This document shows positions 41,314-50,118 of a stretch of 64,000 bases of DNA, piece by piece. This DNA is from Caballeronia temeraria (GTDB lineage Bacteria; Pseudomonadota; Gammaproteobacteria; Burkholderiales; Burkholderiaceae). The stretch's first letter is position 1, and every line of letters begins with the position of its first letter. Made by a program: the position numbers and the translations under genes. The notes below the pieces were generated by a model, which saw only the letters and a list, made by a program, of their open reading frames with translations, ran no database searches and had not been told where the DNA came from. The stretch lies in contig NZ_FCOI02000016.1 in NCBI RefSeq assembly GCF_001544795.2, positions 62,001 through 126,000 of the forward strand. The letters are read 5' to 3'.

Positions 41314-41533
41314 CGAGCACCGCGAAATAACTGCTTTATTCAGTTGCACTGCACAACGAATCGCGCAATCCCTTATCGGTTGCGATCATCGGGAATACGA
41401 TGATTCGCTTTCCAGAAAATTGTCCTATTCTGAAAGCACGACGCCCGTCTGCCGTTCGGTCAGAACGCTCCGGTTGCGCCACGGTGCAGGTAGAACGCCC
41501 GTCGTTTTCGGGCAATCAGATGAGGAGTACGCG

Positions 41534-41890
41534 ATGCAAGTAACACGTCACTTAAATATGGAATTGCGGCACGCCACGGTGCCGACTTATGTAGCCAGCT
41601 ATTTCTTTCCGTTGCTGCTATTGGCATACGAAGCTTGGCGAGTGGGGTCTTGGGTGGCGGTAAACGGCTTCAACTTCATGAACTTCAACTCGATGGGTTA
41701 CGAGTTCGCGTTGATGATCGCCGTGTTCTGCATGCAGGTCATCGTGGAAATCGCGTTCCTCGCGGGCGCCGTGCTGACGAAGCACAAGGACGTCGGCCAC
41801 AGGCTGGCGAATCTGCTGCTGGGGCTGTTCTGCTCGATGGTCGTGCTGGGTTTCGATCTCGCACTGCAATATGGTCTGAGCGGAAGCTGA
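41534..41890 (+). CDS. Hypothetical inner-membrane protein (118 aa)
   Basis: Starts MQVTRHLNMELRHATVPTYV after GAGGAG. Three hydrophobic segments are seen: about 21-39 (SYFFPLLLLAYEAWRVGSW), about 54-76 (MGYEFALMIAVFCMQVIVEI) and about 93-112. The first loop is aromatic and Asn-rich (NGFNFMNFNSMG). No family recognised. The gene has its own terminator and no neighbour in the same unit. The 264 bp upstream of its start hold one long hairpin. Confidence 0.72.
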   Translation: MQVTRHLNMELRHATVPTYVASYFFPLLLLAYEAWRVGSWVAVNGFNFMNFNSMGYEFALMIAVFCMQVIVEIAFLAGAVLTKHKDVGHRLANLLLGLFCSMVVLGFDLALQYGLSGS

Positions 41891-41924
41891 TCGGTAACGG
41901 TTCTACTGCCTGCTTCTGATCATC

Positions 41925-41960
41925 AAACGCCGGTTGTTCGCAACCGGCGTTTTCGTTTTT
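41925..41960 (+). terminator. Rho-independent terminator
   Basis: Stem AACGCCGGTTG / CAACCGGCGTT around a TTCG loop, then TTTCGTTTTT. It ends the membrane-protein transcript; the tail touches the stop codon of the convergent gene at 41959. Confidence 0.92.
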
Positions 41961-43395
41961 AGCAACCCGCTGCACTCGGCAAGGCCGGCGGCGTCTCCGC
42001 CCGTTCCTCATAGCACTTTCTGTCCGCATCCTTCAGCGCGCTGCGCAAGCCTTCTTCCACTACGGGATGATAGAAGGGCAGCTTGAGCGCTTCGTCCAGC
42101 GTCAGTTCCAGTTGCAGCGCCCACGCGAGCAGATGCCCGAGATGTTCCATCGCCGGGCCGCAGCCTTGCGCGCCGCGCAGCTTGCCGGTTTTCGCGTCGG
42201 CGTAGACGTGCAGCAGGCCGCGATTCTGGCGCATCACGCGGCTTCTGCCCTGATTCTCGAACGAGACTTCGCCGGTCACCGTCATCTGCTTGTCGAGGTC
42301 GTCATACGATGCACCGACGATCACCACCTGCGGCTCGCAGAACACGAGCGAGAAGGGCACCTTGCGCTTGACCGGCCGCACGTCCGGAAAGCGCGCGGCG
42401 TTGTCGCCGGCGAGTTTGCCTTCGTCGGCGGCGTCGTGAAGCCAGGGGCGCGTGCCGTCGCAATCGCCTGCGATAAAAATCGCGCTGTTGCCGCATTGCA
42501 TCGTGGTTTCGTCGAAAAGCGGCACGCCTTTATCGTTCAGTTCGATGCCCGCGTTTTCCAGCGCCAGCGGCTTCAGATTCGGCGCGCGTCCGGTCGCGGC
42601 GAGCACGAGATCGAATCGCTCGACATGCGCCTCGCCGTCCGGCGACGTGAAACGCAGCGTCGGCTGGCCGTCGTCGAGCGACATCGCTTCGAACTTCGCG
42701 TCGGGGTCGAAATAGAACTCGTCGGCGAGCGCGGCGGCGAGCGCGTCGCGCACGGGTGTGTCCTTGAGCCCCGCAACGCTGCCGCCCTTGCCGAACACAA
42801 AGACTTCGACGTCCAGCCGCGCGAGCGCCTGACCGAGCTCCAGCGCGATCGGTCCCGCGCCGAACACGGCGATGCGCTTCGGCAGCGTATGCAGCTCGAA
42901 GAGATCGTCGCTCGTGATGAGCTTGTCGCCGAAGATTTTCAGCTCGTCGGGCACCTTTGGCGCCGCGCCCGTCGCGATCACGACGCTTTTCGCTTCGACG
43001 CGCGTGTCGCCGCCGATCCGCAGTCGCGTCGGCGCTTCGAAGCGTGCCTCGCCGCGCAGCAGCATGCCGCCCGGCAGCGATCGCACCTCGTCGATCACGC
43101 CTTTGACGAAGTCATCGCGCTCGCGCCGCACATAGTCGAGCACATGCGCGTAATCGGCTTCGAGCGCGTGCGTGCCTTCGATGCCGCGCGCCGCCAGCGA
43201 ATGCGCATCGTGCAAGCCGTTCGCCGTGGCGAGCAGCAGCTTCGACGGCATGCAGCCGACGCGCGCGCAGGTCGTCCCCAGTTCGCCGCCTTCGATCAGC
43301 ACCGCGCTCGTGCCCGCGAGCCGCGCCGCGCGAAACGCGGCCATGCCCGCCGTGCCCGCGCCGATCACGGCGACGTCCGCCTTGATGTCGTTCAT
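41959..43395 (-). CDS. Pyridine nucleotide-disulfide oxidoreductase (dihydrolipoyl dehydrogenase-like)
   Basis: Class I flavoprotein disulfide reductase of 478 aa starting MNDIKADVAVIGAGTAG. The FAD motif is GAGTAG (about 13-18), the redox-active disulfide is in GTTCARVGCMPSK (Cys pair five apart), the NAD motif is VFGAGPIALELGQ (about 175-187), and the FAD-C motif is FIAGDCDG. The C-terminal interface domain carries an HP-x2-EE-like segment (YHPVVEEG) where E3 enzymes have HAHPTL, so the partner base is unclear. No E1 or E2 gene is near, so a role outside 2-oxoacid dehydrogenase complexes is likely. The next gene upstream is 14 bp away. Confidence 0.85.
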   Translation of the reverse strand: MNDIKADVAVIGAGTAGMAAFRAARLAGTSAVLIEGGELGTTCARVGCMPSKLLLATANGLHDAHSLAARGIEGTHALEADYAHVLDYVRRERDDFVKGVIDEVRSLPGGMLLRGEARFEAPTRLRIGGDTRVEAKSVVIATGAAPKVPDELKIFGDKLITSDDLFELHTLPKRIAVFGAGPIALELGQALARLDVEVFVFGKGGSVAGLKDTPVRDALAAALADEFYFDPDAKFEAMSLDDGQPTLRFTSPDGEAHVERFDLVLAATGRAPNLKPLALENAGIELNDKGVPLFDETTMQCGNSAIFIAGDCDGTRPWLHDAADEGKLAGDNAARFPDVRPVKRKVPFSLVFCEPQVVIVGASYDDLDKQMTVTGEVSFENQGRSRVMRQNRGLLHVYADAKTGKLRGAQGCGPAMEHLGHLLAWALQLELTLDEALKLPFYHPVVEEGLRSALKDADRKCYEERAETPPALPSAAGC

Positions 43396-43409
43396 TCCCC
43401 TGTCCACCC

Positions 43410-44210
43410 TCAGCCGTTATCCGCAAATCCCGGATAGAGCGTCATGCCGCCATCGACGAAAAGTGTCGTGCCGACGACGTAATCGCTGTCGTCGGACGCG
43501 AGCCAGACCGCCGCGCGCCCGATATCCTCGACTTCGCCCACGCGTCCATACGGAATCAGCGTCAGCAGCTTGTCGAGCTGTTCCTGCGTGTCCCAGGCGT
43601 CCTTGTTGATCGGCGTGCGGATCGCGCCAGGCGCGATGCCGTTCACGCGGATGCGCTGCGGCGCGACTTCCTGCGCGATCGTCTTCATCATCATCTGGAT
43701 GCCGCCTTTGGAGGCCGCGTAATTCACGTGTCCCGCCCACGGAATGACCTCGTGCACGGAACTCATGCAGATGATCTTGCCGAGCGCCTTCGACACGTCG
43801 CGCATGCCGCGCCGCTCGAATTCGCGCACGGCGCGCTGCGCGGTGAGGAATTGGCCGGTGAGATTCGTTTCGATGACCGTGTTCCAGTCCGCGAGCGAGA
43901 GCGCGGTGAACTTCGCGTCCTTCTGCAAGCCCGAATTCGCGACGACGATATCGACGGTGCCATAGCGCTTCACGACGGCATCGAACATTGCGTCGACCTG
44001 GGTTTCGTCGGACACGTCCGCGCCGACCGCGAACGCCTCGCCGCCTTTCGCCGTGATCGCGGCGGCGAGCTTGTCGGCGGGTTCCGCGTGCGAGTGATAG
44101 TTGATGGCGACGTGCGCGCCCGCATCGGCGAGCGCGGTTGCGACGCCCGTGCCGATGCCCGAACTCGCGCCCGTGACGAGCGCGATCTGGCCTGCGAGGG
44201 GTTTGTGCAT
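43410..44210 (-). CDS. SDR oxidoreductase (glucose 1-dehydrogenase-like)
   Basis: SDR of 266 aa starting MHKPLAGQIALVTGASSGIG. Cofactor motif TGASSGIG (about 13-20), a SGL variant in VANSGLQKDAKF, catalytic Ser in ICMSSVHEVIPW, Tyr/Lys in NYAASKGG, and a C-terminal VDGGMTLYPGF. This combination resembles bacterial glucose 1-dehydrogenases, which are often misnamed; the true substrate cannot be told. The gene is directly upstream of the disulfide reductase gene on the same strand. Confidence 0.85.
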   Translation of the reverse strand: MHKPLAGQIALVTGASSGIGTGVATALADAGAHVAINYHSHAEPADKLAAAITAKGGEAFAVGADVSDETQVDAMFDAVVKRYGTVDIVVANSGLQKDAKFTALSLADWNTVIETNLTGQFLTAQRAVREFERRGMRDVSKALGKIICMSSVHEVIPWAGHVNYAASKGGIQMMMKTIAQEVAPQRIRVNGIAPGAIRTPINKDAWDTQEQLDKLLTLIPYGRVGEVEDIGRAAVWLASDDSDYVVGTTLFVDGGMTLYPGFADNG

Positions 44211-44267
44211 GGGTGTTCTCGTGTGAGGTTTGCCCGTCGGCGACGCAAATTGCGCGCCCGGCGAACC

Positions 44268-45731
44268 TCACGCGCCGAGCAGCCCCTGATAGACCTCCGC
44301 GTATCGGCGCGCCGCGTCTTCCCAGCCGAAGCTCTGGCCCATCGCGCGCTTGACGACGGCTTTCCACTCCGAACGGCGCGCCTTGAGCGCGAATGCGCGC
44401 CGGATCGCGCCGACGATGCCCGCGCGATCGAACGTATCGAAGACGAAGCCGGTCGCGAGTTCATCGGCGAGATTTTCGAGCGAACTGTCGACGACGGTAT
44501 CCGCCAGCCCGCCCACGCGATGCACGAGCGGCAGCGCGCCGTACGCGAGCGCGTAGAGCTGCGTGAGGCCGCACGGCTCGAAACGCGACGGCACCATCAC
44601 CACGTCGCTGCCGGCGATGATCGAATGCGACAGCGTCTCGTCGAAACCGAGCTCGACGGCGACCGCGCCCGGGTGCGCCGCCGCCGCGTTCTTCATGCCG
44701 GTTTCGAGCGCGGGATCGCCGGTGCCGAGCACGACGAGCTGCCCGCCGCGCTGCACGATGTCCGGCACGGCCGAGAGCAGCAGATCGAGTCCCTTCTGCT
44801 CGGTCAGACGGCTGACGACGCCGAAGAGCAGGGCGTCGTCGTCGCGGGCGAGTCCCATGCGCTCCTGGAGCGCCGTTTTGCACTTCGACTTGCCGCTGAT
44901 CTTCGCTTGCGTGTATTTCGTGGCGATGGATTCATCGACGGACGGGCTCCAGATCGAATAATCGACGCCGTTGAGAATGCCGGTGATGTCGTGTGTGCGC
45001 GTCTGCAAGAGGCCGTGCAGGCCGGCGCCCTGCGCCTGCGTCTGGATTTCGCGCGCGTAAGTAGGGCTGACGGTTGTGATGCGATCGGCGTAATACAGCC
45101 CCGCCTTGAGAAACGAGACGTGGCCGTAGAACTCGACGCCTTCCACCGCGTAGAAGTCGCCCGGCAATTGCAAGGCGCCGAACTCCGACGCCGGGAACGT
45201 GCCCTGATACGCCAGGTTGTGCACCGTCATCACGCTCGCAACCCGCGCCGCGCCGCCGCGCTCGAACGCGCGCAGATACGCCGGCGCGAGCCCCGCGTGC
45301 CAGTCGTGCGCGTGGACGATATGCGGTTTCCACGCCGGATCGGCGCCTGTCGCGATGCGCGCGGCCGCCCAGCCGAGCAGCGCGAAGCGGCGGTCGTTAT
45401 CGGCATACGGGCGATGCCCGGCATCGAGATACGGATTGCCCGGCCGATCGTAGAACTGATCGGACCGCACCACGTACACGACCACGCCATGCGGTTGCAG
45501 CACGCCGCGTTCGAGGCGGATATTCCCCGCGCCGAACGCGCCGCCCAGATCGGCCACGGGCTGGAGATCGTCGAGACCCGCCAGCACGGCGGGAAAGCCC
45601 GGCAGCACGACGCGCGCGTTCGTGCCCAGTTGCGATTGCGCGGGCGGCAGCGCGCCGACTACATCGGCGAGGCCGCCGGTTTTCAACAGCGGAAACATTT
45701 CTGCTGCGGCATGCAGCACGCATACGGTCAT
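44268..45731 (-). CDS. glgA: Glycogen synthase
   Basis: GT5 glycogen synthase of 487 aa that uses ADP-glucose to lengthen alpha-1,4-glucan. The ADP-binding KTGGLADV motif is near the start (about 17-24), HAHDWHAG at about 139-146, NGVDYSIW at about 250, and the second-domain motifs RLTEQKG and SRFEPCGLTQLYAL with the catalytic Glu. Starts 39 bp after glgC on the same strand, so glgC-glgA is one unit. No branching enzyme or phosphorylase gene appears in the window. Confidence 0.95.
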   Translation of the reverse strand: MTVCVLHAAAEMFPLLKTGGLADVVGALPPAQSQLGTNARVVLPGFPAVLAGLDDLQPVADLGGAFGAGNIRLERGVLQPHGVVVYVVRSDQFYDRPGNPYLDAGHRPYADNDRRFALLGWAAARIATGADPAWKPHIVHAHDWHAGLAPAYLRAFERGGAARVASVMTVHNLAYQGTFPASEFGALQLPGDFYAVEGVEFYGHVSFLKAGLYYADRITTVSPTYAREIQTQAQGAGLHGLLQTRTHDITGILNGVDYSIWSPSVDESIATKYTQAKISGKSKCKTALQERMGLARDDDALLFGVVSRLTEQKGLDLLLSAVPDIVQRGGQLVVLGTGDPALETGMKNAAAAHPGAVAVELGFDETLSHSIIAGSDVVMVPSRFEPCGLTQLYALAYGALPLVHRVGGLADTVVDSSLENLADELATGFVFDTFDRAGIVGAIRRAFALKARRSEWKAVVKRAMGQSFGWEDAARRYAEVYQGLLGA

Positions 45732-45770
45732 CGGCGCTCCCGTCGATTGGTTTTTTTGGATGCCGGCGGT

Positions 45771-47045
45771 TTAGCTTTGCGGCAGCCGCGCCAGCGCATC
45801 GCGCGTAATCAGCGTGACGCCGGATTCCGTGCGGAAGAAGCGCGCGGCGTCGTCGTCCGGATCCTCGCCGACCACGAGACCTTCGGGCACCGTGCAACCG
45901 CGGTCGATCACGACTTTCTGCAAGCGGCAACTCGGCCCGATGGTCACCTGCGGCAACAAGACTGCCTCATTGATGTTACAGAACGAGTGCACCCGCACCG
46001 CCGACGAAAACACCGACTTCGACACCTGCGATCCCGAGATCACGCAGCCGCCACACACGAGCAGATTGGTGATCGCGCCTTGCTGGCCGTTCAGATCGCG
46101 TACAAACTTGCCCGGCGGCAACTGTTCCTGATTCGTCCAGATCGGCCATTTGCGGTCGTACAAATCGAGTTCGGGAATCGTCGATGCCAGATCGAGGTTC
46201 GCGGACCAGTAGGCGTCGACGGTACCGACGTCGCGCCAGTACGCGGGCGCTTCCGGATCGCTGCTCGACGTCACGCACGACATGCCGAACGGATGCGCGA
46301 TCGCCTTGCCCGTCGTCACGACGCGCGGAATGATGTCCTTGCCGAAATCGTGATCCGTGTTGGACGTCTCGATGTTCTCCTGCAGCATGTCGTAGAGATA
46401 CTTCGCGCTGAACACGTAGATGCCCATGCTCGCGAGCGCGACGTCGGGCTTGCCGGGCATCGCGGGCGGATCGGCGGGCTTTTCGAGGAAAGCGGTGACG
46501 CGGCGGTTCTCGTCGACGTGCATTACGCCGAACGCGACGGCATCCATGCGCGGCACCTCGATGCAGCCGACCGTGCAGTCCGCGCCGCTCTCCACGTGGT
46601 CGAGCACCATGCGCGTGTAATCCATCTTGTAGATGTGGTCGCCCGCCAGCACGATGACGAACTCCGGCCCGATCGATCGGACGATGTCGAGGTTCTGATA
46701 CACGGCGTCGGCGGTGCCGCGGTACCAGCTCGAATCGACGCGCTGCTGCGCCGGCCAGATATCGATGAACTCGTTGAACTCGCCGCGCAGGAAACCCCAG
46801 CCGCGCTGCAGATGGCGGATGAGCGAATGCGCCTTGTATTGCGTGACGACGGCGATGCGGCGAATGCCGGAATTGAGGCAGTTGGACAGCGCGAAGTCGA
46901 TGATGCGGTACTTGCCGCCGAAGTGAACGGCCGGCTTCACGCGCTTGTCGGTGAGCGGTCCGAGCCTTGTGCCGCGCCCGCCGGCGAGGACGATTGCGAG
47001 GGTCGACTTCTGCAAATCGGTGCGATTCTTAGACAACGTCTCCAT
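45771..47045 (-). CDS. glgC: Glucose-1-phosphate adenylyltransferase
   Basis: ADP-glucose pyrophosphorylase of 424 aa, the first step of glycogen synthesis from glucose 1-phosphate and ATP. The N-terminal LAGGRGTRLGPLTDKRVKPA (about 20-39) is the nucleotidyl-transferase core, WYRGTADAV and VLAGDHIYKMDY follow, and the C-terminal left-handed beta-helix region has the SVFSSAVRVHSFCNI repeat pattern. AGGAGG precedes the ATG. The enzyme is usually allosteric; effector sites were not assigned. glgA follows. Confidence 0.96.
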   Translation of the reverse strand: METLSKNRTDLQKSTLAIVLAGGRGTRLGPLTDKRVKPAVHFGGKYRIIDFALSNCLNSGIRRIAVVTQYKAHSLIRHLQRGWGFLRGEFNEFIDIWPAQQRVDSSWYRGTADAVYQNLDIVRSIGPEFVIVLAGDHIYKMDYTRMVLDHVESGADCTVGCIEVPRMDAVAFGVMHVDENRRVTAFLEKPADPPAMPGKPDVALASMGIYVFSAKYLYDMLQENIETSNTDHDFGKDIIPRVVTTGKAIAHPFGMSCVTSSSDPEAPAYWRDVGTVDAYWSANLDLASTIPELDLYDRKWPIWTNQEQLPPGKFVRDLNGQQGAITNLLVCGGCVISGSQVSKSVFSSAVRVHSFCNINEAVLLPQVTIGPSCRLQKVVIDRGCTVPEGLVVGEDPDDDAARFFRTESGVTLITRDALARLPQS

Positions 47046-47508
47046 GTCAGCCTCCTGATTTGACCTGCGACTATTGATGTCTTGCCGTGTGTTCGTCCTC
47101 GTGTGCTTTCGTTATATCCGTCGATGACGCATTATCCGGCGCGTATTGAAATTCGTGTGCTGAAGTCGTCCGTTTTTTTCGCAGCGCGATGCAAACGGGT
47201 GGCGGCCCAATGCGCCGTCCGGTTCGAGCAATGCGTGTGCCGAACGCGCACGGGCGTGCGGCGGTGTTGCAGCCGCGCGACCTTTTGGGCCGCCGATCGA
47301 TCGCATCAGTCGACAAAATACGTCCGCGCAATTTATAACGATCACGCCATGCCGCAGTGCGTCGAGGCACGGCACAATACGAAGGTTGCACTGCCCGCGC
47401 ATGGCGTCCACGGGCGTGCCTTCTGGAGCCATCGTCGCGCTGCGCCGCACGACTCCGGCGCGACACACGTTTTACCTGACCGAACACGATCAATCGGGAA
47501 AGCAGAAC
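47046..47508. other. glgC-pdxY divergent region
   Basis: About 460 bp. It holds the pdxY promoter candidate at 47310-47339, weak minus-strand boxes toward glgC near 47110-47130, and no gene I can support. The part from 47360 on is open in the pdxY frame but lacks a ribosome-binding site and conserved features. Confidence 0.4.
47310..47339 (+). promoter_or_regulatory. Candidate sigma70 promoter of pdxY
   Basis: TCGACA (47310-47315), 18-bp spacer and TATAAC (47334-47339). Both boxes match 5/6. This implies a 5' leader of about 160 nt before the pdxY ATG. Confidence 0.5.
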
Positions 47509-48390
47509 ATGAACAACGTCCTGAGCATTCAATCGCATGTGGTGTTCGGCCACGCGGGCAATAGCGCGGCGGTCTTCCCCATGCGGCGTCTGGGCGTGAA
47601 CGTCTGGCCGCTCAACACCGTGCAGTTCTCCAATCACACGCAGTACGGCCGCTGGACCGGCAGCGCATTCGACGCCGAAGAATTGCAGAACGTGATCGAG
47701 GGCATCGGCGCCATCGGCGTGCTCGGGCGCTGCAACGCGGTGCTCTCGGGTTATCTCGGCGCGCCGGAGCAGGGCCGCGCGGTCGTCGAAATCGTGAAGA
47801 TGGTGAAGGCGGTCAATCCGCGCGCGCTCTTTTTCTGCGATCCGGTCATGGGCCAGACGGGCGGCTGCACGGTCGCGGGCGGCATCGAGGATTTCCTCGT
47901 CACGACGATGCCCGAAATCGCCGATGCGATCATGCCCAATCACGTCGAGCTCGAAAAGCTCGTCGGGCGCACGATCGAAACGGTGGAAGAAGCCGTCGAC
48001 GCCTGCCAGGAAGTGCTCGCGCGCGGCCCGCGTATCGTGCTGGTGAAGCATCTGCTCGATCGCAACAGCCGCGCCGACACCTTCAACATGCTCGCCGTGA
48101 CGCCGACCGAAGCGTGGTTCGCGCAGCGTCCGCTGTATCCGTTCGCGCGCCAGCCAGTGGGCGTCGGCGATCTGACGAGCGCGGTGTTCGTCGCGCGCAC
48201 CTTGCAGGGCGATTCGCTGCGCACCGCGCTGGAGCACACGCTCGCGGCGGTCAATGCGGTCGTGAAGGCAACCTACGATGCAGGGCGCTACGAACTGGAG
48301 ATCGTCGCCTCGCAGGACGAAATCGCGAAGCCGACCGATCGTTTCCCCGCGATCCGCGTGACCGGCACGGAGACGGTCAAGGGCGGCTAG
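47509..48390 (+). CDS. pdxY: Pyridoxal kinase
   Basis: Ribokinase-like kinase of 293 aa that phosphorylates pyridoxal in vitamin B6 salvage. Features: SIQSHVVFGHAGNSAAVFPM (about 6-25), LNTVQFSNHTQYG with substrate-contacting residues, FFCDPVMG (about 112-119), GVGDLTSAVFVA with the anion-hole and catalytic Asp. The frame is open 41 codons upstream, but the MNNVLS start begins the family homology. Its last bases overlap by 4 bp the end of the convergent iclR-type gene. Confidence 0.94.
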   Translation: MNNVLSIQSHVVFGHAGNSAAVFPMRRLGVNVWPLNTVQFSNHTQYGRWTGSAFDAEELQNVIEGIGAIGVLGRCNAVLSGYLGAPEQGRAVVEIVKMVKAVNPRALFFCDPVMGQTGGCTVAGGIEDFLVTTMPEIADAIMPNHVELEKLVGRTIETVEEAVDACQEVLARGPRIVLVKHLLDRNSRADTFNMLAVTPTEAWFAQRPLYPFARQPVGVGDLTSAVFVARTLQGDSLRTALEHTLAAVNAVVKATYDAGRYELEIVASQDEIAKPTDRFPAIRVTGTETVKGG

Positions 48391-49181
48391 GTCGCCTCCA
48401 TCAGCCCGAAACGCCACGACAGACGCCGCGTCGCGGCCAGCAGCGCGCGGGCAAGCGGGCCGTCGGGGGCGCTGTCGAAGCCGCCCGAGGAGCCGATCAA
48501 CGCGATGACGAGGCACACGCTGCCGGTGTGATCGAAGACCGGCGCGGCCAGCGTGTGGATGCCGGGCACCGGCGCGCCGAGCGCGGTGTCGAGACCGCGT
48601 TCGCGAATCTCATCGAGCCTTGTGCGATATGTGGCATCGAGCGCCGCGTCCGGTTGCGCGCCCGCCAGGCGGATGCCGTCCTGCGCCATCAGGCTCGCGA
48701 GCATGTCGGCGGGAAGATGCGCCGCGAACACGCGCCCGATCGCCGTATTCACGAGCGACATCGCCGTGCCGATCCGCAAGCTCACGTGCTGCGGCCGCGC
48801 CGATTCCTCCAGCCGGATCACCGTCGGGCCGAGCGGTCCGAGCGCCGCGGCGGCGACCGTCATCGACGTGCTCGCGGCAAGCGCGACGATCTCGCTTTCC
48901 GCGTCGCGGATCGGCGAAAGGCGCTGCAGCGCGATCAGTCCGAGTTCGCGGCTCAACGGGCCGGCGTGAAAGAGCCCGGCGTCGTCGCGCGCGAGCAGGC
49001 CGACCTTCACGAGACTCACCAGATGCGCGAACGCCTTCGCGGGCGGCATGCCGGCGGCGGCCGCGAGATCGCGCAGCGTGAGCGGCTTGCCCGCCGCGAC
49101 CAGCGCGCGCAGCAGATCGCCGGTCGCGTCGAGCGCGTTGATGCCGCGCTGCGGCTTCGTGTCTTCTTCGAACATCGTCAT
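48387..49181 (-). CDS. IclR-family regulator 2 (coupled to the upstream IclR)
   Basis: Protein of 264 aa. The N-terminal winged HTH (about 10-70) includes LTLRDLAAAAGMPPAKAFAH and LVKVGLLARDDAG. The effector-binding GAF-like domain (about 85-255) has PTVIRLEES, RIGTAMSLVNTAIGRVFAAH and RERGLDTALGAPVPGIHTLA. Its ATG overlaps the TGA of the first iclR gene (ATGA), so translation is coupled. It shares layout but limited identity with that gene. Two IclR proteins made together could form hetero-oligomers. Confidence 0.88.
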   Translation of the reverse strand: MTMFEEDTKPQRGINALDATGDLLRALVAAGKPLTLRDLAAAAGMPPAKAFAHLVSLVKVGLLARDDAGLFHAGPLSRELGLIALQRLSPIRDAESEIVALAASTSMTVAAAALGPLGPTVIRLEESARPQHVSLRIGTAMSLVNTAIGRVFAAHLPADMLASLMAQDGIRLAGAQPDAALDATYRTRLDEIRERGLDTALGAPVPGIHTLAAPVFDHTGSVCLVIALIGSSGGFDSAPDGPLARALLAATRRLSWRFGLMEAT

Positions 49182-49996
49182 GAAAGCAGTCCGGTGATGT
49201 CGCGTGCGGCGTCCTTCAGTGCGTGCGCGAGCGCGCCGTCCCAGTCGACGTCGCAAAGACCGGTCGGGCCGATCGCCGTCAGCGCGAGCTGCATGCGGCG
49301 CGCGCCGTCGAATACCGGGACGCTCATGCTGCTCACGCCGGGACTCGGCGCATCGACACTGCGTTCGATGCCGCGCGCGCGGATCTCGTCGATGCGCGCC
49401 GCCATTTCCGGCGCGACCGCTTCGGCCTGATGCGCGAGCATCGCGGCGACGCGGGCGTCGTTGTCGAAAGCGCGGAATATGCGGCCCGTCGCCGTCGCCG
49501 AAAGCGACATTACGGTGCCGACGTGCAGATTCACGTGCAGCGGATAGCCGCCGCGCTCGTAGCGCACGATCGTCGGACCCTGCGGCCCGGCCACGCTGAC
49601 CGCGACGCTCATGCCGGTCGCGAGCGCCAGCGCCGACACGCGCGGCGCGGCCGCCCGGTATGCCGGCTGATGCTCCAGATTCAGCAGCCCAAGCCTGAGC
49701 GAAAGCGGGCCCGGCTCGTAGTTGCCCGTGAGCGCGTCGCGCTTGACCAGACCGAGACGCGTGAGGCTCACGAGATACGTGTGCGCCTGCGCGCTCGACA
49801 GCCCGGCGGCTTCGGCGAGCGTACTGAGCGCGAGCGGTTCGCGGCGCGCGGCGAGGGCATCGAGCAGGCGCGCGCCGACTTCGACGCTCTGGACGCCGCG
49901 CTGTTTCTTTTCTTCGCCTGTTTCGGAACGAGCCAAAGACACTCCGCGATTTATAAAGGATGAACGAACCGCAGATGTTAGCCGAGCGGGAATCAT
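49178..49996 (-). CDS. IclR-family regulator 1, divergent from the MBL-fold gene
   Basis: Protein of up to 272 aa. The conserved part begins GEEKKQRGVQSVEVGARLLD, with the HTH in LSTLAEAAGLSSAQAHTYLV. The effector domain has PTIVRYERGGYPLHVNLHVG and SLSATATGRIFRAF. Start is uncertain: ATG at 49996, or GTG at 49942, which would fit homologues that begin just before the conserved part. Neither has a good ribosome-binding site. Divergent from the MBL-fold and MFS genes and overlapping the second iclR, so the likely control targets are those genes and itself. Confidence 0.87.
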   Translation of the reverse strand: MIPARLTSAVRSSFINRGVSLARSETGEEKKQRGVQSVEVGARLLDALAARREPLALSTLAEAAGLSSAQAHTYLVSLTRLGLVKRDALTGNYEPGPLSLRLGLLNLEHQPAYRAAAPRVSALALATGMSVAVSVAGPQGPTIVRYERGGYPLHVNLHVGTVMSLSATATGRIFRAFDNDARVAAMLAHQAEAVAPEMAARIDEIRARGIERSVDAPSPGVSSMSVPVFDGARRMQLALTAIGPTGLCDVDWDGALAHALKDAARDITGLLS

Positions 49997-50030
49997 CGGA
50001 TGAAGCGATTCGGTATTTACCCGTAATTTG

Positions 50031-50081
50031 CAAATAGCAAGTAAGCTTGCTGTTGACAAAAATCAGCGTCACGCCGATCAT
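50031..50081. promoter_or_regulatory. Overlapping divergent promoters with palindrome (iclR / MBL)
   Basis: + strand: TTGACA (50053-50058), 17 bp, GATCAT (50076-50081) toward the MBL gene. - strand: TTGTCA (50059-50054), 17 bp, TATTTG (50036-50031) toward iclR. The two -35 boxes share the same bases. A perfect inverted repeat AGCAAG-N4-CTTGCT lies at 50036-50051, against the -35 of one and within the spacer of the other. A single bound IclR could control both genes. Confidence 0.6.
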
Positions 50082-50118
50082 CCACCCATCCCCACGAGAA
50101 TGGAAGCGAGACACGACC

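Noticed and set aside
41959..43395. lpdA of a 2-oxoacid dehydrogenase complex
   Set aside because: No E1 or E2 gene nearby and the C-terminal base motif is not typical, so only a family name was given.
43410..44210. Naming the SDR as glucose 1-dehydrogenase
   Set aside because: The name fits its subfamily, but substrate cannot be told from sequence.
43728..47063. Very long open frame (1111 codons) on the plus strand
   Set aside because: It is antisense to SDR, glgA and glgC, all of which are certain. Composition is Arg/His/Glu-rich without motifs.
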